A DNA stretch of 64,000 nucleotides from Paralvinella palmiformis. Taxonomy: Eukaryota; Annelida; Polychaeta; Terebellida; Alvinellidae. The position numbers were made by a program, and so were the translations under genes. Under the pieces are notes generated by a model. The model did no database searches. It worked only from the letters and a program-made list of their open reading frames with translations, and had not been told where the DNA came from. The DNA lies in the NCBI GenBank assembly GCA_025642065.1, contig JAODUP010000155.1, positions 778,501 through 842,500 on the forward strand. Direction: 5' to 3'. This document shows, one piece after another, positions 12,500 to 27,951 of the stretch (its first letter is position 1; the number at the start of each line of letters is the position of its first letter).

Positions 12500-15400
12500 A
12501 TGGAATTCGTGGGACGCCATTTACAGTCTGTTGCTATGTATTATGATTACTCACAGATAGTTTCATACTATTGGCAATATTTAAAGGTACTAGGTAGTGG
12601 GACTTGGTAATAACGATTGTTATCCATCTAAGAAGTATTTATTGGGGTGGGGGGTGGGGGGTGCGCGCTCCTATTTACACACTGGTTACATTTTATTATT
12701 CACTGTGTTACATAAAGTCAGCATATTTTCCGGTTAGGAAGTATTCAATGTGTTCCATCAGATATTCACCATTTCAACTATTATAGCGGTGTACGTTTGG
12801 ACAGCATGCTCCAGTTCTGGATATTTTACTGATCAATAAAGAGCCATCCATCCCCACTCTTATTTCAGGAAATGTCCCGTGGGTTAGAGAAGTTTAAATA
12901 GTACTCCACAGTCATTCATTTAAATAATTGCTTATTGCCAGTACACAGGCCTGTATAATATTATTATAATGTTAGCTTTAGGCATTGAGACTCCGATGGA
13001 TGGGACTAAAATTTGTATACATCTCTGAACTCCTGAATTTTGGAACATGTCCGAACGATTATACATTTACCGGTAGATGTGTGAAGATGTGTAATGAGTG
13101 AAGATGGATGAGGATACAATAGTTATATATTTCTTCTGGCATCATCACTGAAGTGGTGTAACTCCTTAGTCCAATAGGATCTGTATTACTCTCATTCAGA
13201 GTAACCCTCCTTTCAAAAAAAGGTTGGTGGATTTCCCCAGGTTTCAGGATAAATCCTTGAGGGTAGCATGTCAGTTATTGTTTGGGTAAATTGATACTTT
13301 TTCCATTCAGGTAGTCATTTTGTTACACTCCCGCTTTGTGATTATCTAGCGTATTCTGCTTGGTGTTTGTCTCAATCTACTGTGTGTTTATGCCAAATAC
13401 ACCGAGAGTGTACTTATTTAAGTGAATGCGCAATACTATCTGGAAATGCTTATCGAATTTCCAGATATGGGATAAAAGGTGCAATGCTCGTTTGGGCACT
13501 TTGAGATGGGTAACCTTTTGTTACATCCACTCTTTGATTGCCAATTAATGTGAGCGCAAATTACCAATACGGTAATTGGGAGAGACGAGGGGGCACCTTA
13601 TTAAATCACAACGTTGTTGCCATGTGAAGTTATGTTTGTAAGCAGCGACGTGTTATTGATGGCATCTGGAAGGGGGGGGGGGACATCGGTAAGTAGTGGT
13701 TAACGTTGAAGCCAGTTAGTCGCCAGAGGTTGGACAGTTTGATGCAACAAAGGCCACAGCGCTATCGAACATCGAGATAACCTGGTCACCTCACCGGTAC
13801 TATAACAACAGCTAGCAATGATTGTGTACAGGCGGATGATGATGATGATGATCGTGTAAGGCTGTAAAATGTTGTTATTTTATACCTACTCTTAAATGGC
13901 CTCGGACAATTGAATTTTTAATTATAGACGTAGCTTGTTTGTGTCAAAATAACAGTTTACACCCACACTGTTAGTGTTACAACTCTTCCCAAAAATAGTC
14001 TTAGTGAAATAATCCCCGTATTTGGTCAGGCTTCAGCACCTGCAAGAGAATAAGCACTGCTGCCATCTTGCAAATTGGACCCGGGAGTCACGACATCACA
14101 ACCAGACTGTTTTTCTCACATTAATCTATGGCTCTGATATTTGGATCAGGTTAGATAAACCCTGTGTGTCGTTCTTTTCTGAACAACTGGTCTCATTGGA
14201 GTAGATACTGTAGCACTTGTTATAAGAGGTTGGCATGACAAGTTGACGTTTGCCTGGTATAGAGTAGGGACGGTGTCTTTTATAAAAATCAGTTTCTTTG
14301 CCACTCCCATACCATATTGCAAAATGCTCACTACATATGTATGATGTGCAGGTCACCTGAGCTCGCCATTTGTCTCGTGTTCATTGGACAAAACGCATGC
14401 AATTCACCCTCATTTTTTCTGAACATGGTGCGGGGGGGGAATATTTGGAACGAAAACCTCACCTTCCAACCTAATATCGCTGAATGCATACACTGCACAG
14501 CACCAAGCCACATTTCACAATATTTATAAATTCCTATACATCTAAATATACTGGTCAGAACACACAAAACATTATATTAGCACTGATATCACACTAGTTC
14601 ACGCTGAAAACAAAAACCAGTTTCACAACGAAACAAGCAATGGTGGCAATTACCACGTGGTTTTGTTTGGCTTTTGTGACGTTACAAGCTTTGTCGATCG
14701 ATCGACCCATTTTCATGCACTGACATCACCTACTTCATGCGAGTGCTGCGACACACTGACGTTGCCCGTTAATAAAAATAATTGTGTGTATTGTTTAACA
14801 ATATAAAATCCTAAAATTAGATGGAAAGAAAACAGTATTGAAAATTCAAATATCTATTCTATTCCATTGTACGATGGAATATATTTTTATTAACGGCAAC
14901 TCCAGTGTTTTGGTTTCAGGCACCTGTTATGCTAAGACTGCACACTGGAAATAAATATTAATACACTCGTGCATTTTGTGATATTTTATGAAATTTTTTA
15001 TGGAGTGACAAAATAAGTCGAACAAACAAATCTAAACACTGCATGTTCTTAGGGTTTGGCATAAGCTAGAGGTCATGCAATAAATTGCTTGATTATTTAG
15101 CTTTTCTCTTCATTTTTGAAAATTAATACTGTTATTGATTTCTTGTGTTCTTCTCGTCTTTCATGCAACATGTCACCATTTGTATTGGAGTTAAGAGCAT
15201 TTTGTGTGGGGACGGGGAAATATCTATTTTTGTGATTGATTTTCTGTCTGAAGATTCCTCGGTTATAAAATAAAGTCACTGATCTTGCACCACGAGAAAA
15301 ACATTTTGTTATACTCAAAAAAGCATGCAAGAAAACACATATGGCTGAATGTTAATGCAGAGCTAGCTTTTAAACAATCAAATCAGGGTCTTATAACATA

Positions 15401-16132
15401 ATATATGCTGAATCAGAAGTAAGCAATCTACAAATATGTGTCTTTTGATTGTGGTAAAATATTATCTTCATAGATCCATGAGTTTTTAAGTGAAATATTT
15501 CTATTAACTGTGTTACAGTCTTATCTTCATATAGCCATTAAATGCAACTAAATCAAGAAGACAATTAATTTTTAAAATAAGTTCCGTGCTATTTTCCAGA
15601 TTCTGGGCTATTACCTAGATTTTATCAGTAATAAATGTGCAGAACTTCGAACCTGACAATGCTCCAGTAATTTCATTTTTAATTGGTACTAATGAAGAAG
15701 ATGCTTATTCCTACTTGAATCTGTCGCTATGCTTGTTACGCCGATAATCAAAACCAAACAAATTGATGCCATTCCCAATATCATGCTTTATTCAACTAAA
15801 TATAATCATTACTGGTAGAATGGAACACAGTACTCGGGTGCTAAGACATGAATATTCTTCTCTACACAGTGAACACAATCTTGCTTACAATTGTTATGTT
15901 TTACTCATTCACATGCACACTAGTTCAGTTCTGACTTTACTGGTCAGCGGAAAGCTTTAGTAGTGCCCAGATCAGTGTGTATTTCAGTTCCTGCATTAAA
16001 TGTGTAGATGGAATAATAATAGAAGTATTCCATTACTAAGCTAAAACTGATGATATAAAATGTTTGCGTCATACATTTCCCAGCATGTAAGCATTGCTGC
16101 AATCATTCCTTTGCCTTCTTCGTGCTCTACAG
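12500..16132. other. Non-coding stretch upstream of the phosphatase exons
   Basis: The phosphatase gene needs an upstream exon ending in phase 1 with a signal peptide. I looked for an ATG followed by a hydrophobic run and a phase-1 donor and found none that convinced. A 14-base palindrome GTCGATCGATCGAC is at 14693-14706, and a (GAT)n run is near 13838. Confidence 0.4.
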
Positions 16133-16779
16133 CTATTGTTAAAGGCAGCGATCACAACATAGCACGAGAGTATACTGTGGTCAAGCAGTCGTTGACCGTA
16201 AATGAGAGAATGGCAGAGTTTGCCATTAATGGAGATCCAGAATCGTGTGCCGAGACCAAGGCAAATGGAAGGTGGAAGCTGGATCTGGGTAGAAAACGAA
16301 TGATCAGTTCCGTTCAGATTAAAGGTAATCCATTTTTAATGTTTAACTCGCTGTCGCAAAGTGGAGCATAATGTTATTTGCAAATTGTTCTGTTCCTGCT
16401 TGAATAGAGCACATAATTGATATGATTTTTTATTCTTGGATATTTCAGGTGTTGGTAAATATAATGTGTACATCTCAAACAATAACGCTAGTTTTCAGCT
16501 GGATGTCAATGACATGGGCACTATATGTCGGTTAGTTAAATAGTTAATTTTTATTGAAGTTCACCTCAGATAGAATCATAGATTATTATTCTCTATCCTA
16601 GGATAGCCTTCCCTTCCTTTCACTCCAATGTATGACTAACTTCACAGATTATGATATTTCCAGGTTTGCAACAGGCTCTGTCAAGAACCAGTGTTACAAT
16701 GTCATACTTGGTCGATATATTACGGTAGTCAGTGATTCAGCCATTTTACCTCTCAAATTATGCGACGTGAAATTATTCG
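16133..16779 (+). CDS. RPTP exons 1-3 (as found): F5/8-type C / fucolectin-like domain
   Basis: Three exons (16133-16324, 16449-16530, 16664-16779) encode residues 1-129. Landmarks are [12 protein letters not shown], then an A-x-N-G-D-x-x-S-C-A-E-T segment, [18 protein letters not shown], and a closing CDVKLFG. This is the order seen in discoidin/fucolectin domains (NIA-x-G-x-x-A-x-Q-S, WW-x-V-D-L-G). The domain ends in phase 1, like the modules after it, so it is an exchangeable cassette. In other proteins these domains bind fucosylated glycans or phospholipids. The ligand here is not deducible. The acceptor before 16133 has a good pyrimidine tract, so an upstream exon is expected. Confidence 0.8.
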
Positions 16780-19700
16780 GTGAGTTGTTCGGTACACAAA
16801 AAAAAATTATTCTGTTTTAAAATTAGATTCTTTTTTCGTCTCACAAAAAGAACATAGTATTTGTTAACTATAGTGTTTTGGATTCTAAGTAGAGATATCC
16901 AAATCTTGTTACTCAAAACAGGAAGACATTAAGTGGGTAATAGTAATAGTGATGGTAGTAGTAGCAGTAGTAGTAACAACATTAATATTGTTGTTCAAAT
17001 CACAAATACCTGCATAAGAGGGTGTTTCATGGTGCCATGGTTAGAGCACGGCACTGGAAATCTCTATGTTATTGGTTCAGATTTTTTTAATTTACATCAG
17101 TTTTTATTATTTTACTACCGATTACAATTTCATGGAAAATAAATTCCTGCCTAGTGAACTTTTTCCTTTAGTTGGGATTTCATAATCTCTCCAATAGTTT
17201 CACCTTTTTGAGCCTTTTGATGATGAATTGTCAGTGAAAAGTAAACAATAGACATGTCACTGTCAGCCTAATCCAAGATAGTGACAGGTGCTAGCCTTAT
17301 CGCAGCGATATTTTTGATGGCAGTTTTAAGCAGATCTGCGTAAATCTCAAACTATTTATGTGTTTCTTGGTGAGCGGGAAGTTATTATTAGTTTAAATTT
17401 ACAAGATTTCTGTAGAAATAACCCAAAAAATTGAAGTGAGACTGACCTGTTACCATCTTGGATTAGCTTGTGTGGTAGCCTAATCTACTTCCGCACAGTG
17501 TTCAAGCGAGTTGACACGAAAATAATAATAAAAAGAATAAAAGTTGATTTATTTCCTGTCGTAGGCTTTCAGCTGTGATCGGCAGGTTTGTAAAACAAGT
17601 ATTCCAAAAACAATGGCCTGATTGGGCACTTATATCATGTAGTATTAATTAGCTATTCATATATAATCTCCTTTAGTATAGTTAGAAAGTATTGAGTGGG
17701 TTAAATGGGACTTTTTATGATGTACATCCACTTGTTTAAAGTTATTACCATTTAAAATATCAGATATCTTTTTTTATAATATTTTTTGTATGAAATATGC
17801 AATGAATATCTGATGGTAATCTTTATTTACTATAAACAAGTGCCTCTGTATTCACCAAGTGTTAACAAAATAGTTTATGAAAACATTTAGATGAAACACC
17901 TAATTGTTATCAGATTATCATTAAAGTACCTATTTTCTGGATTATACTATTACTGAACAAAGTGCCTATTTACTCTGGACATCAGAATAAATATTTTAAT
18001 GAACACAATTTCTGCTTTCTGGCAAATGGCTAGATGGATTTTACACCTCTGACTTTAGCTAAATTATGTGTGTTTCGTTTCCTTTGCAGAATGTGATGAT
18101 CAGTATTTTGGAGGTTATTGTAATTTGTCATGTCACTGTCTTGATGGTAACATGTGCTCCAAAGATACTGGATTCTGTCAAAGTGGCTGTGCCTCAGGAT
18201 ATACTGGAAAAAGCTGTCAGGATGGTTATTATATATTCCTCATTTTTGCTTGACAAGTTTGCTCACACCTGAGTGCAAGTGCACACACACATGCATGCAC
18301 ATGTGCGCGCACACACACCACACACACACACACACACACTGACAAATTGGAAAAACATACCATGCTGTACTGTATCTTTTGGATATGATTGCTATTAATC
18401 ATGTAAACTATGTTGAGTTCTGGAGATCTGTAAAGATTTGATGACTTGGCACCTAAAATAATATCTCTAAGTAGGATATTTTCTCTAATGTTTTCAGAGT
18501 GTGAGGACAAAACATTTGGCCATGATTGTCATTTTCATTGCCACTGTTTATATGATGTGATATGTAACTTGAAAACAGGCAACTGTCCTAGCGGCTGTGC
18601 CAAAAATTGGTTAGATGACGCATGTCAGACAGGTATGGGCTCTAATAGTAATTTTGATATGATACTGCATGTTAACTGAAGTCAAAGGCTGATTGGTGGA
18701 GTCATATTGATAAAAAAAAAAACATAATTGTGAATACTGTTGTGCAATTCTTCATTTGTTTCATGTGCAATATCTGCAACATTTTATTGTAGTAAATTAT
18801 ATGGTTTGCATAGCATTCAAGTACAGTTCAGTTGTTAATTTGCTTTCCCCGTGGTTGATTGATATTATTCGAAATTTCATTCTCAGCTGCCTTTCTTAAA
18901 CATTGTCCCATTTTATCATTCGTTATGAACCTTGTGTAAATTCTGTATCCAGAAATACCCTACATGGACACAGCTCCTGAAGTTCAGAGTCGGACTTCTG
19001 ATACGATCACTTTACGGTGGCCATCATGGCACCAGTATATCAGTGAAGAAATCTCACTCTATTATGATGTGCAGTACAAAGAGTGGAACACTTGGGACTG
19101 GGTCATAGCTGGAGAGGTGCCAAACAATTCTAAACAGAATTATACAGATTATCTTGTGGAGAATCTCAGGCTGAATACCCGATACAAGTTTCGTGTGCTG
19201 CCACATTTAGAAGGTACAGAGGTGGAGACCATCAAGCATAGTCCGGCACTGGGGTGGACTAAAACACATTGTGATGGTAAGCTATATGTGACCTACACCA
19301 GGCTTTTAGCCAGGAATGAAATTGTGGCCTTCCAATTCGAAGATTTCTGAAGTAAAAACGACTACTGTGGGTTTTCCCTCGAATAATGGAAGGTGTCCTT
19401 TGTTTTGGAGATTTTCAAAAATTGTGTGACATATATGGGAATAGAAGTCTCCTAGGCTGCTATGCATTTGTACAATTAAAAGAAGTTGGGGGTGTCATAC
19501 AGAAAATGTAACTAACAAACATGAATTGGCCCCTGAATTAAGAGGTCCATCAGTGGTCTGCATTTCACAAATGTCATGGATAGTTTAGTAGTTTCAATTA
19601 TATATTTGCCAATATATTGTAAGTTGTATTGTAGATAGATAAAATATTGTTATTATTTGAAAGTCTTACACGCAAGATAAAAACAGATTTCATTGCTACA

Positions 19701-22700
19701 ATTAGGTATCCCAACTAAAATATTTCAACTTGTATAATGATATTAAAATTGAGCTCATAAGAAAGAGACTTCGTGCTGAAGTTTAAAAAACTTTATTTGA
19801 ACCAAATTGGTCGAGTAGATCTTTTTTTACTGACTATTTGTAGCACTTATTTAAAAAAAAATTAAACCAGGCAATTTTACGCTTAAATTAAAGCCATCTT
19901 TGAAGCCTCATATATATTAATTCCCTGGGAGTTGCACTTCTAGAAAATATAATGACGTGTTATCTATACTGTAATGTATTATTAAATGCTATATTATATA
20001 CACCGGTTCATTACAGGCATGACAAGTCTAACGATCAAATCGGCACATTACCCATAATTCATCAGCCATGTATCATAAACTATAATTATATAAGGATTAT
20101 AAATATTGTCCATATATTTATATTTTCTGTTAGCCATTAATATATAGAATATGGTTATTTAATTTCACAACCCTTTGATCAATATTAAAGATTGTGCAGT
20201 TGTTTGAAAACAACAACATGTGTAGTTTTCACAAATGTCTGAAGGTTGTCAAACCATGAAAATACAAATTTTACAGAATATTTGCACCCATTAGCATTTA
20301 TAACTACCTCAATATCAGCAACAAAAACCAATTCACTCAGAACTTCAGCAATATCTTCTGTCCTTGGGCATCTGTATACAGTTTGTAACCCTGTTTAAAA
20401 TCTGAATTGCTGCCACCTCTGAACTTGTCACTTCTAACACAGTACCAATAAAAATTCATCCACATATTCACTTCATATGCAACTGCAACCCATGAGCCCT
20501 GATTCAGGCCAATTATTAAATGTAATGGTATCTATTTTTTCGATTTTGAAAGTTATCCGATTCAGTCAAAATTAGTTTTCTTTGTTTGGTTTGGGTGAAT
20601 TCTTGGCCTAGGTCAAAATCCATCACTGTACTAGATGTTGCATTTATAATCCAATGTGGGTTCAGCATAGGCAGTCCTGGGAACAGCAGCTTTGTTCACC
20701 TTCAACCTTGTGACAGCTGTCCAGCTCCAACTTCAGTTGTAACAGGTCAGCTGAAGCCATATCAAGTTGGCAGGGAATGGCATCCATAGCCATGAACACT
20801 GACCAGATTAAGTCGTGTACCACCAGCTGAAAAGCAATAATGAATTGTTCTTAAATCACATATCATATGTAACTGACATTTACTATTTAGCCAAATTGAG
20901 CCTAACAGTAGTAACACTCACTGATCCAGTGTATGTCACTATGTCTCTGTGTACTGTATTTATTTCATATAAATGTATCACCAATTACTATGGATTTACT
21001 TCAGTGTAAACCTTTTTAATTTAGATAAGTATATTATAACAAGCATGGAATGTATTTATAATACAGTGAACTTATAAATAAGGCGACGAATTTGTAAGAT
21101 TCATGCAATCTCAATAAGCCGAATTGTATATATCAATGTATTATTGCCCAAAACAAACCGTACCGAAAAGCTCTAAGACAAATGACAGGCGACCTGCATT
21201 TGTTTCTGCCATATGCTTCATTAATGATATTTATTAATACAATTTACATATTATTTACAACATATGAATTATTGTATATGCAATTTTTTCTGTAGGTTGT
21301 AGTATATCAATAAACTAGGCAAAACATAGCAAGTCGGTTGCTATGCCTGCCGCATTATTGCTCAGTTTTAACTTTACGAAGTATTTCCACAGCAGGCGTC
21401 CGACTTCAAAGGCAAATATCTTCGAACCTACTTAAATCTAACTAATTCAAACTGCTCTAAAATAAAATAGTTTAACTGATAATAAAGTACATACCCATTA
21501 CGTATTTCTGAGTAATATTCAAGAATGCGCGATTTGCCATGGGTGTGCATGAATATGATCTCTTTGCTGATGGACCATATTATATATAAAACTACTGTTT
21601 GTATAATTTTATAAAGGATATATTTCTCTTTCAGATGTTATATGTCCCTTTTTGTTTTGTTTCCACAAAATATTTTTTTCTTGTCTTAACATTTCATTTC
21701 GTTTTTTGGGGAACTATTTCTTCTCACACCTAATAGTGACATATACCATTAGAAAGCTGAGGGAATGCTGATTCTAATGAGTATGAATTATAGGGAGTAA
21801 ATGGTCAGCAGCAAATACCACTGTTTGTCTGGGGGGTGACAGCGCTTCCGAAATGCACTGGTGCTCTTCGATAGGCACATCGTTTACTGGCATGGCATTT
21901 ACCGAATACACACTCAATGTAATACTCATTGAAAGAATAAAGACTCAATATTTCAAAAACATAAAATTTGTTGATGTAGCTCAGATAAAAATATTGGACA
22001 AAGAAATGGTAAAAACAACAGGTTTAGCATCTGGACGCCCCTTTTACCCGTCTGTTGGGATACCTACTACAATGCTAAATTCTGTCTGCTCTAAATTTTA
22101 GAGCTAAATCTAAGGTAACAAACTCAAAGTAAAAAAGTATTAAATAAAATGATGCTGAAAGAGTTCAAGCGATTAAGAGCATACTGTTAGAAATACGATG
22201 GTTTTTCTTATGTAACTTAACTATGTAACGAGTTGTAGATTTTAGCATAGTGATAAATAAACATGTTACACATGTTGATGTTAGTAACCTTTATCTAATT
22301 TTACTGCTAGTTATTTTATAGGTTATTTATTGGTTTATTAATTCAGCTGACATTTAAATAATGTGCTCTCTATGTTATTATTTACACATTTGTTTCTCTA
22401 CTGACAGCTCCTGATCCTCCAACTGGTGTATATTCTGAAGTAGCAAACCCTTCTGTGTATCAGGACAGCTCTAGTGCTAACATGATACTTCATTGGACTG
22501 TAAGTGCTCAGTAACAATCTTGTTGTTAGCTGCAAGTTTAAAGCGACATTTGTAGATCTAGATTCATTACCAGCATGTTTTCTAACTCGGTCTGTGTTTG
22601 TGGCATATACGTGGCTCGCTGGATCATGTCCTGTTGCAAAGTTCAGGAATTTGAAGAAATGACTGTCTTCCAAATATCTTGGTGTGTTAGTAGCACATAA

Positions 22701-25700
22701 CACCACACACATCTTCATGGCCTGGCCTTCAATTCCGTTGTTTGCATGTGACTGTGTATGATGTTTACATTGGATCATCACATTCCCCTGTAGTAGCACT
22801 GATGATAAACAAAGCAACCGTCTCTCACTCACTCATCACTCAAAGGCTTTATTTATATCTTCTTTTCTAGCCGCCGAAGGTGACAAACTGCGATAACATC
22901 CTCTATTATACAATCCTTTATCGACCTGTCACAGATCATCATAGCAATGTATGGGAAAGGAGTGGTGCTCACAGTAACAACACCAGCACCATGCTTGAGA
23001 ACCTCAAGTTCAGTACAGATTATGAGGTATCCATATGTGTTGTTAACAATGAGGAGTTGTCTAGTTCTGTTGTGAAGACAAGCTTCAGGACCGATGGTAA
23101 GTGATGATGATGATGATGATGATTGGGTGATAAAATTGATCTTCATTATTTAATTTTTCACATAAATAGGTCTAAAAACTTTTTTGGGGGGGGGGAAACA
23201 AATATCTTCTCCTGGTAAAGAAATACACAGAAGTATTTGATTCACAATTTAATTTTTTATTATTATTTAGCAATTTTATGTATATTGTAATGAATAGGCA
23301 ATAGTGATGGCATGCAATTAACTTGTATGTGGTTGAAGTAGATGGATCTTTTCAGTGATTTCATAAAAATGTTATAACAGATAAACATTTGGAGGTTGTT
23401 TGGTAGCACCCAAGAATAGGACACAGCTACACAAGTAATGAAACATGAGAACTATTTATACAACTTTGGTTTGGTAGTTTTGTAGTTTTTTTTCCTTAAT
23501 AATCATTATATATTTCTGATCAATAAACCAGGCACCAAATACTTAATGCAACACTATTCTTTGGCACTATACTGCAAATCTTGTGGCAGGAGTTCAAAAT
23601 CCAGTATTATCCATGTTTGTCAGATGATTTCCTAAAGAGTAGCACATTTGTTATATTATCCCAGGTGTAATTAGCACTGAGACCAAACAAGGTACTGACT
23701 CACTCATGACAATCCTTGGAGTCATTTTAGAGTAACCAGAATACAACTGCTTCCGTTGTTACTGTTAAATTTTGAATGCAATATTTATAGTATATGGGTG
23801 GCAATTTACCTTCTGTCATTTCTCAGTAAGTTCTCATCACTGTTCTATTGTCTCTTTCTATTTCAGTTCCTCCACCTCTCCCTCAGACGGCTCCAACCAA
23901 TTCTTCAGAAGTTCATCTGATAGCTGGCATAGTGATAGGGTGTGTCGTGTTATCGGTCATCATACTGGGCATCATCTTGTACAGGTAAGTTACTTTATCC
24001 GGAGATCTTCTTTTCCTGTGATGCATGGTATTGTTGTTTTGCAGCCCAATAACTCTGACTTCAGCACTTGAGCTTTCTGTTATGGGTACTTCATCTCATT
24101 CTTCATAATTATAAATTTAATACAGGTCTATATTTCTAATTATAATCATTAGGAATTCTGTCGTTACACTTCTTCCAAAATGTGAAGTTTGTGTTAGTTT
24201 GATGCCCGTCCACTGTGGTCCTGCTTTCATTGAAAATAAGGGCGTATATTTTCGCGCATTAAAAGTCTATGAATTCTTTGAAAAGGTCCTGGAATTTTAT
24301 ATCGGAAGGTGATTGAAAGTCCTGGAAACTCGTGGAATATGAGATGTCAAAATGTGTATGAATCCTGTATTAGAAGACACACTTATCTATAATTTATCTA
24401 TCAAGTTGTGCGACTTGGCTTTAGTTCAAGTTCTTTAATTACCTACAGACACAGAAAAGGAAAATATGCTGCAGTTCCTAACAAGGAAGAGGAAGAAACC
24501 AAGCTAAACAGTATGGTAAAAGGTAAATACGTCTCCTCCCGGATTGACAATATAATAGACTGCCAACTAATTTTCGCTGGCTTTTACACTGTGGCTCACC
24601 GCCGGATACAGCCCGGAGTGACGGAGGTGGAGTTTCACGGTTTTCAGTGTAGTCCGGATTCTTGTTCTGAACACCTCGGTTTGAACAACGATCTGTGATG
24701 TAATACAATTGGAATACGGATAGGAAAATAATACGCAAATGCAATACATCAATGCCAGATTACTGCTCTTTCAATCAGTAGTTTTGTGTAACACAATGTG
24801 TCTCCGATTTGATGAGTATTTTCGATCCATATAGCACACCCGTTTGTTTATTAGAATTATGCCATCTATGCCCATGTCCATTTTTGTTATTATTATAAAT
24901 GGCCAAAGATGTGTATTGAAGAAACACTTTGGGATAGCCACTGTCTAGACGTAAACTTTCGCTACGAATACGGCAATGTACTTGTACATGGGAAGATTAC
25001 AATTACTTACAATTTAATCTATTTTGTTTACTAAATCAGTCTTCTTTGAAATGAAATATACTAAATATCACCTTACCTTTCATTTTCCTTTACTCACTGT
25101 TGGAATCGTGGAGTATTATCACCGGCAATGATCGTTAAAACATACAAACAAATCTCGCATATGCACTGAAACTCTGCGATTAATTGACCAGGTCTAGTAA
25201 TGGTTTATTTGTTACCATCGATGTTTCTGAGGAAATATTTCTGTTAAAATTGCAATCAGAATCATATAGGATTTGTTTACATCCAGACATTGGTGAATTT
25301 TGAAGTAATTTTAGGCTATGGTGATACTCAGTGGTTATCAAATAGTGAGTGTTTACAAAGTAGTGTTAGATTAGATAGTCGAGTACTGTGTGGTTTTTGA
25401 TATGCGGCATTGACTTACAGAAGTAGACGCTTCACGTACAGACGACAGTGGATTGGGTGGAGAAGGCTCATCTGGATCTACTCCCACAGCCGAGATATTG
25501 GATCCAGTCAGTGAAAAGGTCTTGGCTGCAACACCTCCAAGGTAAGAATGATGCTGTTTATATGCTATTAATAGCCATGGATTTAACTAATTGATAACAT
25601 GAATAGTTAATGGATGGAGAGCTACAAACAGTTCCTTTTAGATACATCATTTTGTACTATATTTAACATACGAACAGGCCTGATCTGTTACCAGAGGAAC

Positions 25701-27913
25701 CTGTACCTGCTCAGCCAATAGTAAGAGATCCCATACCAGTGCATGAACTAGAGGAATATGTTACCAGAGGGAAAGAAAATGACTGTGCCGATCTGATAAA
25801 GGAATACCGGGTTAGTTGGGGGAACACTGTTTACAGTTTTGTGATGATAGAACATCAACCTCGCAGCAATATATTGGAAACACATCTCGTGTCATAACAC
25901 AGGATGTTATGCCAAATATTACCTTCCCTTTTGGTATGACCCACGTATAAGATGCACTTGATTTTGGTGTCGAATTCGGGAGTATAAAAAGTGTGACTTA
26001 TATGCGAGTATATATATTGTAGTATGAAACAAAGTTACGTTCATTTGTGATGTGCTATAATATTACTGTGAATTAACCATGTGTGTGTGTCGATAATATT
26101 TGTAATGAATCCTGATAACATTTTCAGGAGATTCCAGAAGGATTTACTGCACCACACGAATGTGGAAAAAGAGAAGAGAACAAACATAAAAATAGATTTA
26201 TCAATATAATAGCATGTAAGTAATTTTTGTTTGTTTTCTAATGCGGATTTGTATTTAATAAAAAATTATAAAACTAAACTATTAAAGCTAATTATATAAT
26301 TAAAAATAAAATTATTGTTATTATTTTGTTCCAAGAAGTGGCCATTGTTTTAATCAGCCATTGATTTTATGTTATAATATATATTATTTTGGTTACATTT
26401 TAATGGCAGATGATAACTCGCGTGTAATCCTGGATAAAGTGGAAGGAGATCCTGATTCAGACTACATTAATGCCAACTATATTGATGTTAGTATTATGAC
26501 ATGTTCCTTTATGTATACCCAAAATTGTTTTATTACTCAGCTTTGGATGACATTTTACAGTCTTGTCAAAGTGACAGTTATATCTAATCAGTGTCATGTT
26601 TATCTGTTATGTTTCAGGGATATAATCATCCTCGGAGGTATATAGCATCTCAGGGTAATCATCTCTCTTATCAAGTTCTTTATGGTTTGAATTCTGCATA
26701 ATTCATCAAGTGCATATTATTTGAAGTTACATCCAGCAATATATCCAGTATTATGGATCATGCATCAATACTTTTTTGTATAACTGGAAGTTCTGATAAC
26801 ACAATTTCATGATAATTATGATTTACAGGACTCTGTTATAGTATATTTTGTAATGGTATTTATCTCTAGGATGCACAAAATACACAATACAAGATATGTG
26901 GCGTATGGTATGGCAAGTTGGCAGCCATAGAATTGTCATGGTGACTAACCTTGTGGAAAATGGAAAGGTAACCAAACATGTATATATGTTGACATATTTA
27001 AATTGTGAAGATATGGTCAAATAAGTTATTTAGAATTTGTTAAATCTTGTTTAATATATTTATTATTTAAAGGGACAGTCCGCCCTCTGAAATATGTAAT
27101 GCTTATAACAGTAACCAAAAATTCCAAAACAATAATCACTAAGTATACCTGATATCATAGATATAAGGAAATAATCCAAATTACTGGAGGGCCACTATTA
27201 TGGCTGCACCGGAAGCCAGATTAAAAAGTGGGAAGGAGAAAACTGAAATGCTCTGACGTCACATCAGCACTCTCTAGACTGACGTGGATTATAGTTTCTC
27301 TTGAGCATTAATTTCTGAGCCATTTTGAATCATCTTACTCTTGTAAGGTTCCTTCTGGCTCCAAATGATATGGTTGTATATCATTCATGATGTAATTTTA
27401 ACAAGATACTGCCATTTAGTTTCTTTGCTCACACTTGTTTACATATTTTGTACGGGCTCTACGGACTTCATGTCAACTGGATACGCTGAAGTGACATCAG
27501 CATTCAGGAGCTTCCAGTCTCTGTTTAGCTTCAATTCCCGTAACCTTTTTGAAATGTAATATTGATATTACATATGAATTGTGTTGCTATTAAAAAATGA
27601 ACAGGCAGAATGTTTGAATAGTGTCTCACTTTAACAAATACTTTTTTCAGGAACGGAATGATAAATTATTGAATTTTTTCTAGCCACAATTAAGAATTGG
27701 TTCTTTTAAACTGGACATTAATTAATGTAACGCACTTACGAATTATAGCGCAAATGTGAGCAGTACTGGCAGGACCACGAAAATGCAGAGAAGTTCTATG
27801 GAGATGTTGGTGTTACACTTCTGGAACAAGAAAATACTACAGATTTTACAATCAGATCATTTAACATACGCAAGGTTAGTAGTAATACAGATATGTTTTG
27901 TTATGCAAGGTAT

Positions 27914-27951
<38 letters not shown>

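Noticed and set aside
14693..14706. Palindrome GTCGATCGATCGAC as a regulatory site
   Set aside because: It is a short GATC/CGAT repeat that is palindromic by nature, with no supporting context.
16060..16132. ATG at 16060 in frame with the F5/8 exon as the receptor's start
   Set aside because: The 24 residues before the domain are only weakly hydrophobic, and a strong pyrimidine tract plus AG at 16131-16132 marks a splice acceptor, with phase 1 fitting all later module borders.
20586..20789. Possible extra FN3 exon in the 3.1 kb intron
   Set aside because: Lacks the strand-B tryptophan and the L-x-x-x-T-x-Y pattern, and has no in-phase splice sites.
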